Shown here: piece after piece, positions 1-7,411 of the stretch
How positions within the stretch are numbered: position 1 is the first letter of the stretch
How the letters are laid out: each line of letters begins with the position of its first letter
DNA from: CAZSAL01 sp964604825
GTDB taxonomy: Bacteria; Elusimicrobiota; Elusimicrobia; 2-01-FULL-59-12
DNA: 30,898 nt
Assembly (NCBI GenBank): GCA_964604825.1
Contig: CAZSAL010000033.1
Coordinates: forward strand, 1-30,898
Direction: 5' to 3'
Position numbers and translations under genes: made by a program
Notes under the pieces: generated by a model
Told to the model about the DNA's origin: nothing
The model's input: the letters and a program-made list of their open reading frames with translations, nothing else
Database searches by the model: none

Positions 1-141
1 TATTGGGGAAGCCCAAAACGCTCAAAATCATTAAAATGAGTTAAGTAGATATTCACATGGAAAATGTAGGCCCCTCGAAACGAGTTTAAAGGCATTCAAT
101 GTTGGAGTCAAGAGGAGAATATCGAGAGGAGAAGTTTACCA
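1..141. other. Intergenic edge, no gene seen
   Basis: This is the window edge downstream of the first minus-strand gene. I see no ORF of convincing composition, no RNA gene and no clear terminator. Two similar purine-rich stretches (gaggagaa near 114 and 127) are the only visible structure. Confidence 0.4.
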
Positions 142-486
142 CTAACAGTGGCTGGCTTCGTAGTAAATGAACTCTTTTTCGATGTCGGCGAAAGTCCAGT
201 GCCTGGAAGGGAACCTGTGGATCAGCTCGCCATAGCGGTCTATGGCATAAGCCCCTGGCTCAAACTCTGCCGGAGCTTTCTTTATAAGGAATATCTGCAC
301 TTGCAACCATTCCCACTGCGACCGGTCAGCGTTTACCGCCGCCTGCCAGTGTTCTACGGTCTTTTTCATCTCGGAAGGTTCGTAAATCAAAACCACATGG
401 CTTTTTTGCCGGGAATCTGAAATATTAATTGTCCGGCCATCAATAGTTGTCACCTTCAGATCAAACAAAGATTTCGTTGCTGGCAT
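142..486 (-). CDS. Thioredoxin-fold (peroxiredoxin-like) protein without CxxC
   Basis: A small protein of 114 residues. The opening (FDLKVTTIDGRTINISDSRQKSHVVLIYEP) follows the start of AhpC/TSA-type peroxiredoxin domains: a beta strand, a short turn, then a hydrophobic strand. The stretch AIDRYGELIHRFP matches the late strand of the fold. The peroxidatic or CxxC cysteines are absent and the only cysteine is the last residue, so redox catalysis is doubtful and a binding or structural role is more likely. The start is supported by GGGAGG about 7 bases upstream of the ATG. It is the last gene of the minus-strand run, separated from the TPR gene by a hairpin-rich 66-base gap. The fold assignment is inference from pattern; the function is unknown. 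Confidence 0.6.
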   Translation of the reverse strand: MPATKSLFDLKVTTIDGRTINISDSRQKSHVVLIYEPSEMKKTVEHWQAAVNADRSQWEWLQVQIFLIKKAPAEFEPGAYAIDRYGELIHRFPSRHWTFADIEKEFIYYEASHC

Positions 487-504
487 ACAAACCTCCCTTA
501 TGGA

Positions 505-545
505 AATGCGGAGTGCGGGGAGCTCCGAATTCTGACTTCCGCATT
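505..545. repeat. Inverted repeat between two minus-strand genes
   Basis: AATGCGGA (505-512) and TCCGCATT (538-545) are perfect 8-base inverted arms. They enclose a second, competing hairpin CGGAG/CTCCG (509-513 and 523-527). It could act as a weak terminator or processing signal between the TPR gene and the small thioredoxin-fold gene, but there is no clear T-run on the minus strand. Confidence 0.35.
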
Positions 546-552
546 AGACAAA

Positions 553-1410
553 TCATTTTGATGGTGGCGTTATAATCTGCACATCCGAGTTATCCTCTGT
601 GTTTGGCGAAGGTTGATTCGGCAAATCACCTGAGACCTGCGCCCTTTCCCCGTTTAAAGCCTGTTCACCTGCCGCATGCTCCAGATTGTGCGAATTCATG
701 ATGTCATCTGCCAGCTGCATGGCATTGCGGGAAACCCTTTGAGCGCCGGCGGTTGCTGGAGGATAGGCGTAGCCTGGTCCGGGCTGTGCGGCCGGCGCTC
801 CGCCTGGCGCAGGTTCTCCGATACCCTCCTCAGCGGGAAGACTGGCCAGCAGTTTGCGGATCCTGGGCACGAGCGGATCATGCGGTTTCAGCGCGAGGAA
901 TTTTTTGAAATCGCTTCTGGCGGCGCGAAGGTTCTGCTGCTTCAGGTATATGACGCCGCGGGCAAGGATAGACTGCGCGTCATCGGGCTGCAGCTTCAGC
1001 GCCCGATTAAAATCGGAAAGAGCGCGACTCCATTTTCCGGATTCATAATAAATATCGCCGCGAATCACATAGGCTTCCGCATAATCCGGGGATAACCGAA
1101 TCGCCTGCGTCAGGTCTGCGACCGCAGCATCGGGCTCTTTTAAATAATGCCGGCATGCCCCTCGCGCGTAGAAGGCTTCCGCAAACTGAGGATCGCGCTC
1201 TATAGCCTGATCGAAGTACGGGATTGCTGCGCTGAATTCACGGGCATTGAAATGACGCGCGCCCTGATTGAACGCCTGAACGGCCATTTGAGAATGATCT
1301 GCCGCCAAACTAAACCTCAAACCGCAAACCTCAAAGAGCAAAAAGAATAACGGTACTAGAACAACCCTTAGAAGTCTCTTATATCGTTGAGGTCTTAGGT
1401 TTGAGGTCAT
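553..1410 (-). CDS. Secreted or membrane-anchored TPR-repeat protein
   Basis: A protein of 285 residues. It begins with basic residues (RPQRYKRLLR), then a hydrophobic stretch around residues 13-36 (LRVVLVPLFFLLFEVCGLRFSLAA) that looks like a signal peptide or signal anchor. From about residue 40 to 190 there are four tetratricopeptide repeats with the usual spacing (for example AVQAFNQGARHFNAREFSAA, FAEAFYARGACRHYLKEPDAA, YAEAYVIRGDIYYESGKWSRA, AQSILARGVIYLKQQNLRAA). The last 90 residues are rich in Pro, Ala, Gly and Asn and look disordered. TPR domains act as protein-binding scaffolds. Here a periplasmic or envelope role fits the neighbour, a LytM-type peptidase whose stop lies 14 bases upstream, so the two are probably co-transcribed. 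No catalytic domain is visible. Confidence 0.8.
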   Translation of the reverse strand: MTSNLRPQRYKRLLRVVLVPLFFLLFEVCGLRFSLAADHSQMAVQAFNQGARHFNAREFSAAIPYFDQAIERDPQFAEAFYARGACRHYLKEPDAAVADLTQAIRLSPDYAEAYVIRGDIYYESGKWSRALSDFNRALKLQPDDAQSILARGVIYLKQQNLRAARSDFKKFLALKPHDPLVPRIRKLLASLPAEEGIGEPAPGGAPAAQPGPGYAYPPATAGAQRVSRNAMQLADDIMNSHNLEHAAGEQALNGERAQVSGDLPNQPSPNTEDNSDVQIITPPSK

Positions 1411-1424
1411 TGGTTAATCATATG

Positions 1425-2318
1425 TCAAAAAGATGTTTCTTCCCATTGCTGGGGGTCAACTGGAATGCCGTAAACATACACGCCCCAATGCACGTGGGGG
1501 GCAGTGCTTAAACCGGTGCTTCCGACATACCCGAGAACGTCGCCTTTGGACACTTTCTGGCCGGGACGAACTTTTATAGCCTTCATATGAAGGTAAATAG
1601 ACATCACACCCTGACCATGATCTACGATAACCGTGCGTCCGTGCAGCTTGAAAGCGCTGGCTATTTCTACCCGGCCAGAATTGGCTGCCCGGATTGGGGT
1701 ACCTTCCGGAGCTTCGAGATCCACCCCCTTATGAAACTCATAAGGTTTATGATTGGCCAGCCGTGAAACGCCAAATTCTCCGACTTTTTTGCCTTCCACC
1801 GGAGGGGAAAATTCTCCCTCCCAGCTCTGCTCCGGGACAATAACATGCAGAGCTTTATAGATGAGCCTGGTTTCACGCGCCTCATATTTAAACAGGGCCA
1901 TCTTAGCGGGGGGCAGAGTAATATTCTCTATCGGATAGGTTATAGAGGACACGATAATCGAAAAATCTTTCGGTTCTTTCCATCGTGGAGGATTCCCCGC
2001 TAAATGCTTGATCTGAAGTTTATAAGTTCGCGGAGTTAATCCCAGGGGAATACCTATCAGGGCGCGCTGAACATTGGGGCCGATCGCAAAAACGGGGTAA
2101 ATCTTTTGCCGGAAATAAATACGGTAATGCGAATGTGGAGAGACCTGGTCCATCTCAACACGCAGCGTCTGGCCGGGCGGGACAGTAGTCGATGAAAAAA
2201 TTACGTTATAAGCGAAGGCGGGGGACAGAAAAGCAAGCAACAGTAATGATACATGAATGCCCAGTTTGGGATTTAAAATGCCGTCGTCCCGGAAATCCGT
2301 AATCCGGGACCCATTCAT
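1425..2318 (-). CDS. M23 (LytM-type) metallopeptidase, secreted
   Basis: A protein of 297 residues. The last 130 form an M23 peptidase domain with its zinc ligands and catalytic histidines visible: HKGVDLEAP (ligand His and Asp), LYVH-like IYLHM, and PHVHWGVYV (HxH). Such enzymes cut peptide cross-links in peptidoglycan in the periplasm and act in cell division or wall remodelling; all the usual active-site residues are present. A central beta-rich region (about residues 45-150) precedes it, as in M23 proteins with an N-terminal immunoglobulin-like part. The signal peptide core is HVSLLLLAFLSPAFA. The first 14 codons, including the only in-frame ATG, lie in a palindromic repeat (2286-2310), so this start may be a recent acquisition. 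It shares a transcription unit with the TPR gene. Confidence 0.88.
   Translation of the reverse strand: MNGSRITDFRDDGILNPKLGIHVSLLLLAFLSPAFAYNVIFSSTTVPPGQTLRVEMDQVSPHSHYRIYFRQKIYPVFAIGPNVQRALIGIPLGLTPRTYKLQIKHLAGNPPRWKEPKDFSIIVSSITYPIENITLPPAKMALFKYEARETRLIYKALHVIVPEQSWEGEFSPPVEGKKVGEFGVSRLANHKPYEFHKGVDLEAPEGTPIRAANSGRVEIASAFKLHGRTVIVDHGQGVMSIYLHMKAIKVRPGQKVSKGDVLGYVGSTGLSTAPHVHWGVYVYGIPVDPQQWEETSF
2286..2310. repeat. Palindromic element inside the 5' end of the M23 gene
   Basis: GTCCCGG (2286-2292) and CCGGGAC (2304-2310) are perfect inverted arms around an 11-base loop. The sequence resembles dispersed repeats of the form gtcccgga...tccgggac seen in many genomes. It is translated as part of the N-terminal extension GSRITDFRDD, ahead of the signal peptide. 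Confidence 0.6.
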
Positions 2319-2339
2319 AAAAGGTTCCTTATTAATGGA

Positions 2340-2362
2340 CCCCGGCTTACAACCTGCCGGGG
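2340..2362 (-). terminator. GC-rich hairpin between tyrS and the M23 gene
   Basis: CCCCGGC (2340-2346) and GCCGGGG (2356-2362) form a perfect 7-base-pair stem with a 9-base loop, in the 60-base gap after the tyrS stop. On the minus strand it is followed by TCCATTAATAAGG rather than a T-run, so it could be a weak terminator, an attenuator or an mRNA-processing hairpin. Confidence 0.45.
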
Positions 2363-2378
2363 CGACATCTTATTGAAA

Positions 2379-3569
2379 CTAGGCATTTCCTTTGGCTTTA
2401 TAAAAACCACGCTTGCCAATTCGAACGGTGTAAATCTGCCCAGAAACTATCTCAATGTAATCATTCACATTCATTCGCTTGTCTCCAATTTCCACAGCAC
2501 CCTGTTCTACCAAACGGTGAGCCTCTTTTTTGCTTATTTCCGGATATCGAACGTCAAAAACAAGATCTACCACTTTTCTATAACCGGAAGGGACTTTCAC
2601 TTCCGGAATATCTTCCGGCACTTCTTTCCTTGAAAACACCCGGTCGAACTCGCTGGAAGCGGCTTCAGCAGCGGCCTCTCCATGGAATTGCGCGGTCAAG
2701 GTGCGCGCCAGAAGCGCCTTCGCTTCCCTGGGATGCATTGCAGGAATCGGCTGCAAATCGTGATCAGTCAGCAATTCGAAATATTTGAGCATGAGGGAGT
2801 CCGGGATTGACATCAGTTTACCGAACATTTCCTTTGGCGGGTCATTGAACGCCACATAATTGCCGTAGGACTTGGACATTTTCCTGACGCCATCCAGGCC
2901 TTCCAGAAGCGGCATCATCATGATCACCTGAGGTTCCTGGCGGTTGTTCTGCTGAAACTCACGCCCCATCAGAAGGTTAAACTTCTGGTCCGTACCCCCC
3001 AGTTCGAGGTCAGCCTTCACCGCGACAGAATCATATCCCTGCAGCACAGGATAAAACAGTTCCAGAAGAGTTATGGGCGTGGCGTCTGCGTAGCGTTTTG
3101 CAAAATCTGCCCGTTGCAGCATTTGCGCCGCAGTGGCTTGTTTCATAAGTTCCAACAGCTTTCCATCCGCGCCCATAGGCTTGAACCACGAACTGTTATG
3201 TACCAGTTCTGTTTTTGCCGGATTCAGAATGCGAAATACCTGTTCCTGATACGTTTTTGAATTCTCCAGCACCTGTTCCGGAGTCAGTGTCGGACGCGTA
3301 GCGGATTGGCCGGTTGGATCACCGATCAACGCCGTGTAATCACCGATAATGAAAACGACCTGATGCCCCGCTTCCTGGAACTGGCGGAGTTTGCGCAGGC
3401 AGACAAGATGCCCAAGGTGAAGATCCGGAGCTGTCGGATCCACCCCCATCTTGATGCGCAGAGAAGGTTTTTTCTCAAGTTTCCGGCAAAGTTCATCTGC
3501 CGAGATGACTTCCGCCACCCCGCGCATGATCCTGGACAAATTTTCCGACGATGATGACATGGATTTCAT
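2379..3569 (-). CDS. tyrS: Tyrosyl-tRNA synthetase
   Basis: A class I aminoacyl-tRNA synthetase that charges tRNA-Tyr in the cytoplasm. It has 396 residues, within the usual range. The HIGH signature is HLGH at residues 51-54, the KMSKS loop is KMSKS at 230-234, and a C-terminal S4-type RNA-binding domain (KKEAHRLVEQGAVEIGDKRMNVNDYIEI) spans roughly the last 70 residues. The HLGH form and the segment LRKLRQFQEAGHQVVFIIGDYTALIGDPTG fit the second TyrRS subfamily (TyrZ-like). Several in-frame starts exist (M1, M4, M15); M1 is used here. It lies 30 bases downstream of thiO on the same strand. Confidence 0.96.
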   Translation of the reverse strand: MKSMSSSSENLSRIMRGVAEVISADELCRKLEKKPSLRIKMGVDPTAPDLHLGHLVCLRKLRQFQEAGHQVVFIIGDYTALIGDPTGQSATRPTLTPEQVLENSKTYQEQVFRILNPAKTELVHNSSWFKPMGADGKLLELMKQATAAQMLQRADFAKRYADATPITLLELFYPVLQGYDSVAVKADLELGGTDQKFNLLMGREFQQNNRQEPQVIMMMPLLEGLDGVRKMSKSYGNYVAFNDPPKEMFGKLMSIPDSLMLKYFELLTDHDLQPIPAMHPREAKALLARTLTAQFHGEAAAEAASSEFDRVFSRKEVPEDIPEVKVPSGYRKVVDLVFDVRYPEISKKEAHRLVEQGAVEIGDKRMNVNDYIEIVSGQIYTVRIGKRGFYKAKGNA

Positions 3570-3599
3570 CGTATAAAAAGCGTTTCAGTCATACAAGCG

Positions 3600-4721
3600 T
3601 CAGCGAACCGCCGACCGATTGAAAAGGCGCGATGGCAAAAAAGGTTCCAGGGGAAGCGGTGGTTTTTGGTCAAGTAGTTGAGCGGCAAGCATTTTCGCCG
3701 TAATCGGCGCTAACAGCATTCCGTTCTTGAAGTGCCCGGCTGCGACAAAGACGTTATCAATACCAGGCAATGGTCCGATCGCCGGTATATCTCCGGGAAG
3801 CCCGCCTGGCCGGAGCCCGGCGACCGCGCCGATGAACCGGCATCTTGCCAGCTCCGGAACCGTTGCCAGGGCAAATTTTTTCAGGGAATGGACAGCCGTT
3901 TCCGTAGTCGCGGTTGAAAAACCCACGCGTTCCTGTGTAGTGCCTATGATAAGGGTCCCGTCCGCCTTAGGCACAAGATATCCCTGCGCGGTATAAATCA
4001 TGAATGGCAGAAGACGTTTCGGCATATCAAGGAGAAGCAGTTGTCCCCGTACAGGTTCAAGATGCAAAGCCATTCCTAAAGGACTTAATAACTGATCGGC
4101 CCATGGACCGGCGGCAATAATAACCTGCCCCGCATCCCATGATCCTTTTTGAGTTTTCACCTGAACCGAGCTGGCGGAAGAATGGATGCTTAAAACCTCG
4201 CAATGTTCCTGAACGCTGCAGCCGCGGCGGCGCGCCGCTTCAGCCAGTCCGGAGGTGAAGCGGGAGGCCAATATCTGCCCGTCGTCCGCATAAAAAAGTC
4301 CTTCCCCGTATCCCTTCAGCCCGGGACAGCGGCCTTTTAATTCATTTTCTCCAAACCATTCAACCCGCCAGCCGCATCCGGCCTGCCAGTCCATCCTTTT
4401 TTTGAGCTTCAGGCTCTCTTCTTCGTTCTTAGCGAGGCGCAGGATTCCGCAGGGTTCAAATCCGATATCAATGCCTATGGCAGCCAGTTCTTTAGCCAGT
4501 TCCGGAAAAAGCGCCCGGCTCTCGATCAATAAATTGCTGAAAGAAGCGTCTCCCTCCCGCACATCCAGCTGTGCTTCGAGGCCGGCGGCAGACATCCCCG
4601 AAGCGCCGGAACCGATATCATGGCGTTCAAGCAGAGCGACTTTTTTCCCGGCCTTGGAAAGTTCATACGCGGCAGACGAACCAATGACTCCGCCGCCTAT
4701 AATTAGAACGTCAGTTTTCAT
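3600..4721 (-). CDS. thiO: Glycine oxidase ThiO (FAD-dependent amine oxidoreductase)
   Basis: A protein of 373 residues. It starts with the dinucleotide-binding fold MKTDVLIIGGGVIGSSAAYELSKAG (GxGxxG type) followed by the ERHDIGSGASGMSAAGLEAQ region typical of the DAO/ThiO family. The C-terminal part has GLRPGGLPGDIPAIGPLPGIDNVFVAAGHFKNGMLLAPITAKMLA, the usual flavin and substrate-contact block of ThiO. The enzyme oxidises glycine to dehydroglycine for the thiazole half of thiamine. No other thiamine gene is nearby, so a broader amino-acid oxidase cannot be excluded. Its start overlaps the end of mnmA by 11 bases, which implies translational coupling. Confidence 0.88.
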   Translation of the reverse strand: MKTDVLIIGGGVIGSSAAYELSKAGKKVALLERHDIGSGASGMSAAGLEAQLDVREGDASFSNLLIESRALFPELAKELAAIGIDIGFEPCGILRLAKNEEESLKLKKRMDWQAGCGWRVEWFGENELKGRCPGLKGYGEGLFYADDGQILASRFTSGLAEAARRRGCSVQEHCEVLSIHSSASSVQVKTQKGSWDAGQVIIAAGPWADQLLSPLGMALHLEPVRGQLLLLDMPKRLLPFMIYTAQGYLVPKADGTLIIGTTQERVGFSTATTETAVHSLKKFALATVPELARCRFIGAVAGLRPGGLPGDIPAIGPLPGIDNVFVAAGHFKNGMLLAPITAKMLAAQLLDQKPPLPLEPFLPSRLFNRSAVR

Positions 4722-5928
4722 TAGAGGACTTCATCCTCCTCTGAATGACTCCCCCACCCAGTACTACGTCCCCATCATAAAACACGGCGGCCTGCCCCGG
4801 AGTGATGGCGGATTGAGGCTCATCAAACACCACCGTAAGCAATTTATCATTTGATCTCTGAAGTATTGCGGCGGCTTCCTTATGCTTATACCGTATCTTT
4901 ACCTTGGTTTTTAACGGCAGTTCCGGGGCATGTCCGGGAACCCAGGACACGCCGCGCACGAGCATGGTGTTTGAAAAAACATCCTCCTTTTCTCCGACAA
5001 TCAAAGTATTTGTTTGCGTATCGAGCCCTGTAACATAGAGCGGCCGGCCAATGGAAATGCCCAGCCCTTCGCGCTGCCCGATCGTGTAGAAAGAAAGCCC
5101 CTCGTGACGCCCCAGAACTCTACCATCCTTATGCAGGATGGGCCCTGGCCGCTGATATTCCTCAGACGCATTTTTTCGGATAAATTCCCTGTAATCATTT
5201 CCGGGGATGAAACAGATTTCCTGGCTGTCAGGTTTTTCCGAGTTCATCAAATTGTATCTGCGCGCGATTTCTCTAGTCTGTATCTTTGTAAAACCGCCAA
5301 GAGGAAAAAGAAGATGAGAAAGCTGAGCCTGCCCAAGGCGATAAAGAACGTAAGACTGATCCTTTGAAAGGTCTACCGCCCTCATAAGGTGGTATTCATA
5401 CTCCCTCGCCCGCGATGTGAGCGGGAGAGGGCTCGGGTGAGGGCGGTTTACTGTCCCCTCATCCTTACCTTCTCCCATCCGATGGACGGGAGAAGGAGGT
5501 GTACTTACAATTTTCTCTATTCGCGCGTAGTGCCCGGTAGCCAGAAAGTCCGCGCCAAGCGCCTGAGCCTGAGCCAGCAACCGGCCAAATTTTAAATGTT
5601 CATTACAGGCTATGCAGGGGTTGGGTGTTTCCCCTGCAAGATAACTACTCAGAAAATATGCGATCACCTGTTTCTGGAAAACACCTGAGAAATTAAAGGA
5701 ATAATGCGGGATATTTAATGACTGCGCCACGATCCAGGCATCATGAAAATCCGACGAACCGCAGCATCCGCTGAATCTGCGTACAGGCTTAGCCGCGCCG
5801 CAGGAGTTATTCGAAGCAAGATGCATCGTCGCACCAATAACCTCATAGCCCTGTTCCTTCAGCAATAAAGCTGCGACTGAACTGTCCACACCCCCGGACA
5901 TTGCGACAACAACTTTCTTTTTAGTCAT
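4711..5928 (-). CDS. mnmA: tRNA 2-thiouridylase MnmA with in-frame repeat insertion
   Basis: MnmA activates U34 of tRNA-Lys, Glu and Gln with ATP and transfers sulfur to make s2U. The PP-loop is MSGGVDSS at residues 10-17. The catalytic cysteines are expected at C105 (NPCIAC) and C239 (EICFIPG), and both are present. The length of 405 exceeds the usual 350-380 mainly because about 38 residues (140-177, rich in Pro, Ser and Arg) are inserted between the conserved TGHYARIE and YHLMRAVDLSKDQSYVL segments. That insert is a dispersed palindromic repeat read in frame. It falls in a surface loop between domains, so activity may be retained. The start has GAGGAA upstream. The gene follows hpnE after a 103-base gap and overlaps thiO. 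Confidence 0.93.
   Translation of the reverse strand: MTKKKVVVAMSGGVDSSVAALLLKEQGYEVIGATMHLASNNSCGAAKPVRRFSGCCGSSDFHDAWIVAQSLNIPHYSFNFSGVFQKQVIAYFLSSYLAGETPNPCIACNEHLKFGRLLAQAQALGADFLATGHYARIEKIVSTPPSPVHRMGEGKDEGTVNRPHPSPLPLTSRAREYEYHLMRAVDLSKDQSYVLYRLGQAQLSHLLFPLGGFTKIQTREIARRYNLMNSEKPDSQEICFIPGNDYREFIRKNASEEYQRPGPILHKDGRVLGRHEGLSFYTIGQREGLGISIGRPLYVTGLDTQTNTLIVGEKEDVFSNTMLVRGVSWVPGHAPELPLKTKVKIRYKHKEAAAILQRSNDKLLTVVFDEPQSAITPGQAAVFYDGDVVLGGGVIQRRMKSSNEN
5400..5510. repeat. Dispersed palindromic repeat inserted in mnmA
   Basis: Two hairpins lie head to tail: CCCTCGCCCGC (5403-5413) with GCGGGAGAGGG (5421-5431), 10 of 11 paired, and CCTTCTCCC (5468-5476) with GGGAGAAGG (5488-5496), perfect. 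The composition (blocks such as gagggctcgggtgaggg) matches a repeat class usually seen between genes in proteobacterial and candidate-phylum genomes. Here it is coding and keeps the mnmA frame. Confidence 0.75.
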
Positions 5929-5934
5929 CAGTAA

Positions 5935-6018
5935 TCATTCCTCGGTAACCAGGGCCGCCAAAACATCGGGGACGGAAAAATAGGCGGCGTTATGTCCCGG
6001 ATAAGTAATATTTTCCAT
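5935..6018 (-). CDS. Possible 27-residue ORF ahead of mnmA
   Basis: An ATG at 6018 opens a 27-codon frame (begins MENITYPGHNAAYF, ends ALVTEE) that stops 6 bases before the mnmA ATG. It fills most of the gap between hpnE and mnmA. Composition is protein-like, but no Shine-Dalgarno sequence is evident before its ATG, and it could equally be a leader or a remnant. The GAGGAA near its stop serves mnmA. Confidence 0.25.
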   Translation of the reverse strand: MENITYPGHNAAYFSVPDVLAALVTEE

Positions 6019-6031
6019 GATGGGAATACGG

Positions 6032-7411
6032 TCAGAGGAGAACTAACTGCTCGGCGCCGGATTCTACTTTCTCAATTATAGCAGCGCAGCTGTGACCGCT
6101 GAGACAGGCGCTTTCAATCGTGGCAGGCAGGCCGGTTCTTGTCCAATCCCCCGCCAGAAGCAGATTCCTGTAGGCCGTCTGATGGCCGGGACGCAGCGGT
6201 TCGGACCCCACCTCCGGAGACAACGTAGCCTGGTTCTCTTTGATGATCATCCAGCGAACCAGCGCGGCATTGCGCGCCGCCGGGAACAGGCGGCGGAGTT
6301 CTTCCATCGACATGGCAAGAATGGTTTTATCCGGCCATTCGATAAATTTATGCGCCCCGCTGATAACAAGAGAAACGCTCCCTTTGCTTGTCTCAGGATC
6401 AAGATGGATTTTTGCTTTATTAAAAAACCATTGAATGTGCGTATCAAGCAGCCCGGCAAATGTTTTATCGCTGATGGGCCGGTCAAACCAGAGATGAATT
6501 GAAATTATCGGCGCGGTTTTCAGCCGGCGGATGTTCTCAAAAGCAGGTTCTTTTTTAAAAGCGCCTTCAGGCAGCATCCTTATCAAAGATGCCGCAGGAA
6601 CAGCAGATATTACCCAGTCCGCAGACAGACGAACGCCATCCCGCAACACAACAGACTTAACCCTGTTCCCTTCAAATACCAGACGTTCAACAGGCGCCTT
6701 TTCGCGTATTTCGCCGCCTTTTTCTTCAATGAATGACTTTGCAGCGCGCACATAAAGGTCGCTCAATCCAACCGTGGAAAATCCAAGACGGGACTCTTTT
6801 CTACCCCCGAAGAAAGCCTGAGCCAGAACTACAGCGAACGGCCACGCCGAAGCGATAGAAGGATCCTCGTTCAGCGCCGCAATCGCAATCAAATCCCATA
6901 AGTGGCGCCGCACCTCTTCAGACTGGCCACATTGGTCCAGCCATTGATCGATCGTCAATGCTTGCGCGCTCTCCGGATCGGAAATAGCCTGTTTTAAGGC
7001 ATTGCGCATCTTCAGAATACGCAGACGGTCATTAAATGAAAGCGTTGAGAGACTGAACAGGCCGCTCAGAATATGCAGCGGCGCGGGAAGAGGAAGGCAT
7101 CCAAGCCTTGCTTCTCTTCCACCGTTCCCGACAAAATCCACAGACAGGTTATTCTGGAACTGCAGCAGATCAATAGTGCCGATTCGCTCCAGAAATCTCC
7201 GGGTCTCATGATAACACCCCATGAACAGATGCTGGCCATTATCCACTGAATCATGGGTTTGAGGATCCCGGAATGAGTAGGCACGTCCGCCCGGCATCTG
7301 CCGACCTTCAAGAACTACAACCTGGAATCCTTTTTCCGACAAAAAAGTTCCGGCGGACAGGCCCGCAAATCCCCCGCCAATAACGATGATGTTTTTCAAC
7401 GACAGTCCCAC
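6032..7411 (-). CDS. hpnE: Hydroxysqualene dehydroxylase HpnE
   Basis: A flavin amine-oxidase-type protein of 459 residues. The N-terminus NIIVIGGGFAGLSAGTFLSEKGFQVVVLEGRQMPGGRAYSF is an FAD-binding Rossmann motif with the following GGRA(Y/W)S signature of squalene-associated oxidoreductases. The C-terminus LLAGDWTRTGLPATIESACLSGHSCA is the usual closing FAD contact. In the HpnCDE pathway, HpnE removes the hydroxyl of hydroxysqualene to give squalene, the substrate for hopanoid cyclisation. It is the third of the three adjacent genes hpnC, hpnD, hpnE and overlaps hpnD by 16 bases, which strongly supports the assignment over a phytoene-desaturase role. Confidence 0.93.
   Translation of the reverse strand: MGLSLKNIIVIGGGFAGLSAGTFLSEKGFQVVVLEGRQMPGGRAYSFRDPQTHDSVDNGQHLFMGCYHETRRFLERIGTIDLLQFQNNLSVDFVGNGGREARLGCLPLPAPLHILSGLFSLSTLSFNDRLRILKMRNALKQAISDPESAQALTIDQWLDQCGQSEEVRRHLWDLIAIAALNEDPSIASAWPFAVVLAQAFFGGRKESRLGFSTVGLSDLYVRAAKSFIEEKGGEIREKAPVERLVFEGNRVKSVVLRDGVRLSADWVISAVPAASLIRMLPEGAFKKEPAFENIRRLKTAPIISIHLWFDRPISDKTFAGLLDTHIQWFFNKAKIHLDPETSKGSVSLVISGAHKFIEWPDKTILAMSMEELRRLFPAARNAALVRWMIIKENQATLSPEVGSEPLRPGHQTAYRNLLLAGDWTRTGLPATIESACLSGHSCAAIIEKVESGAEQLVLL

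Noticed and set aside
676..1095. Plus-strand ORFs opposite the TPR gene and similar frames opposite other core genes
   Set aside because: They are antisense shadows of well-supported minus-strand genes, with no ribosome site or family signature.
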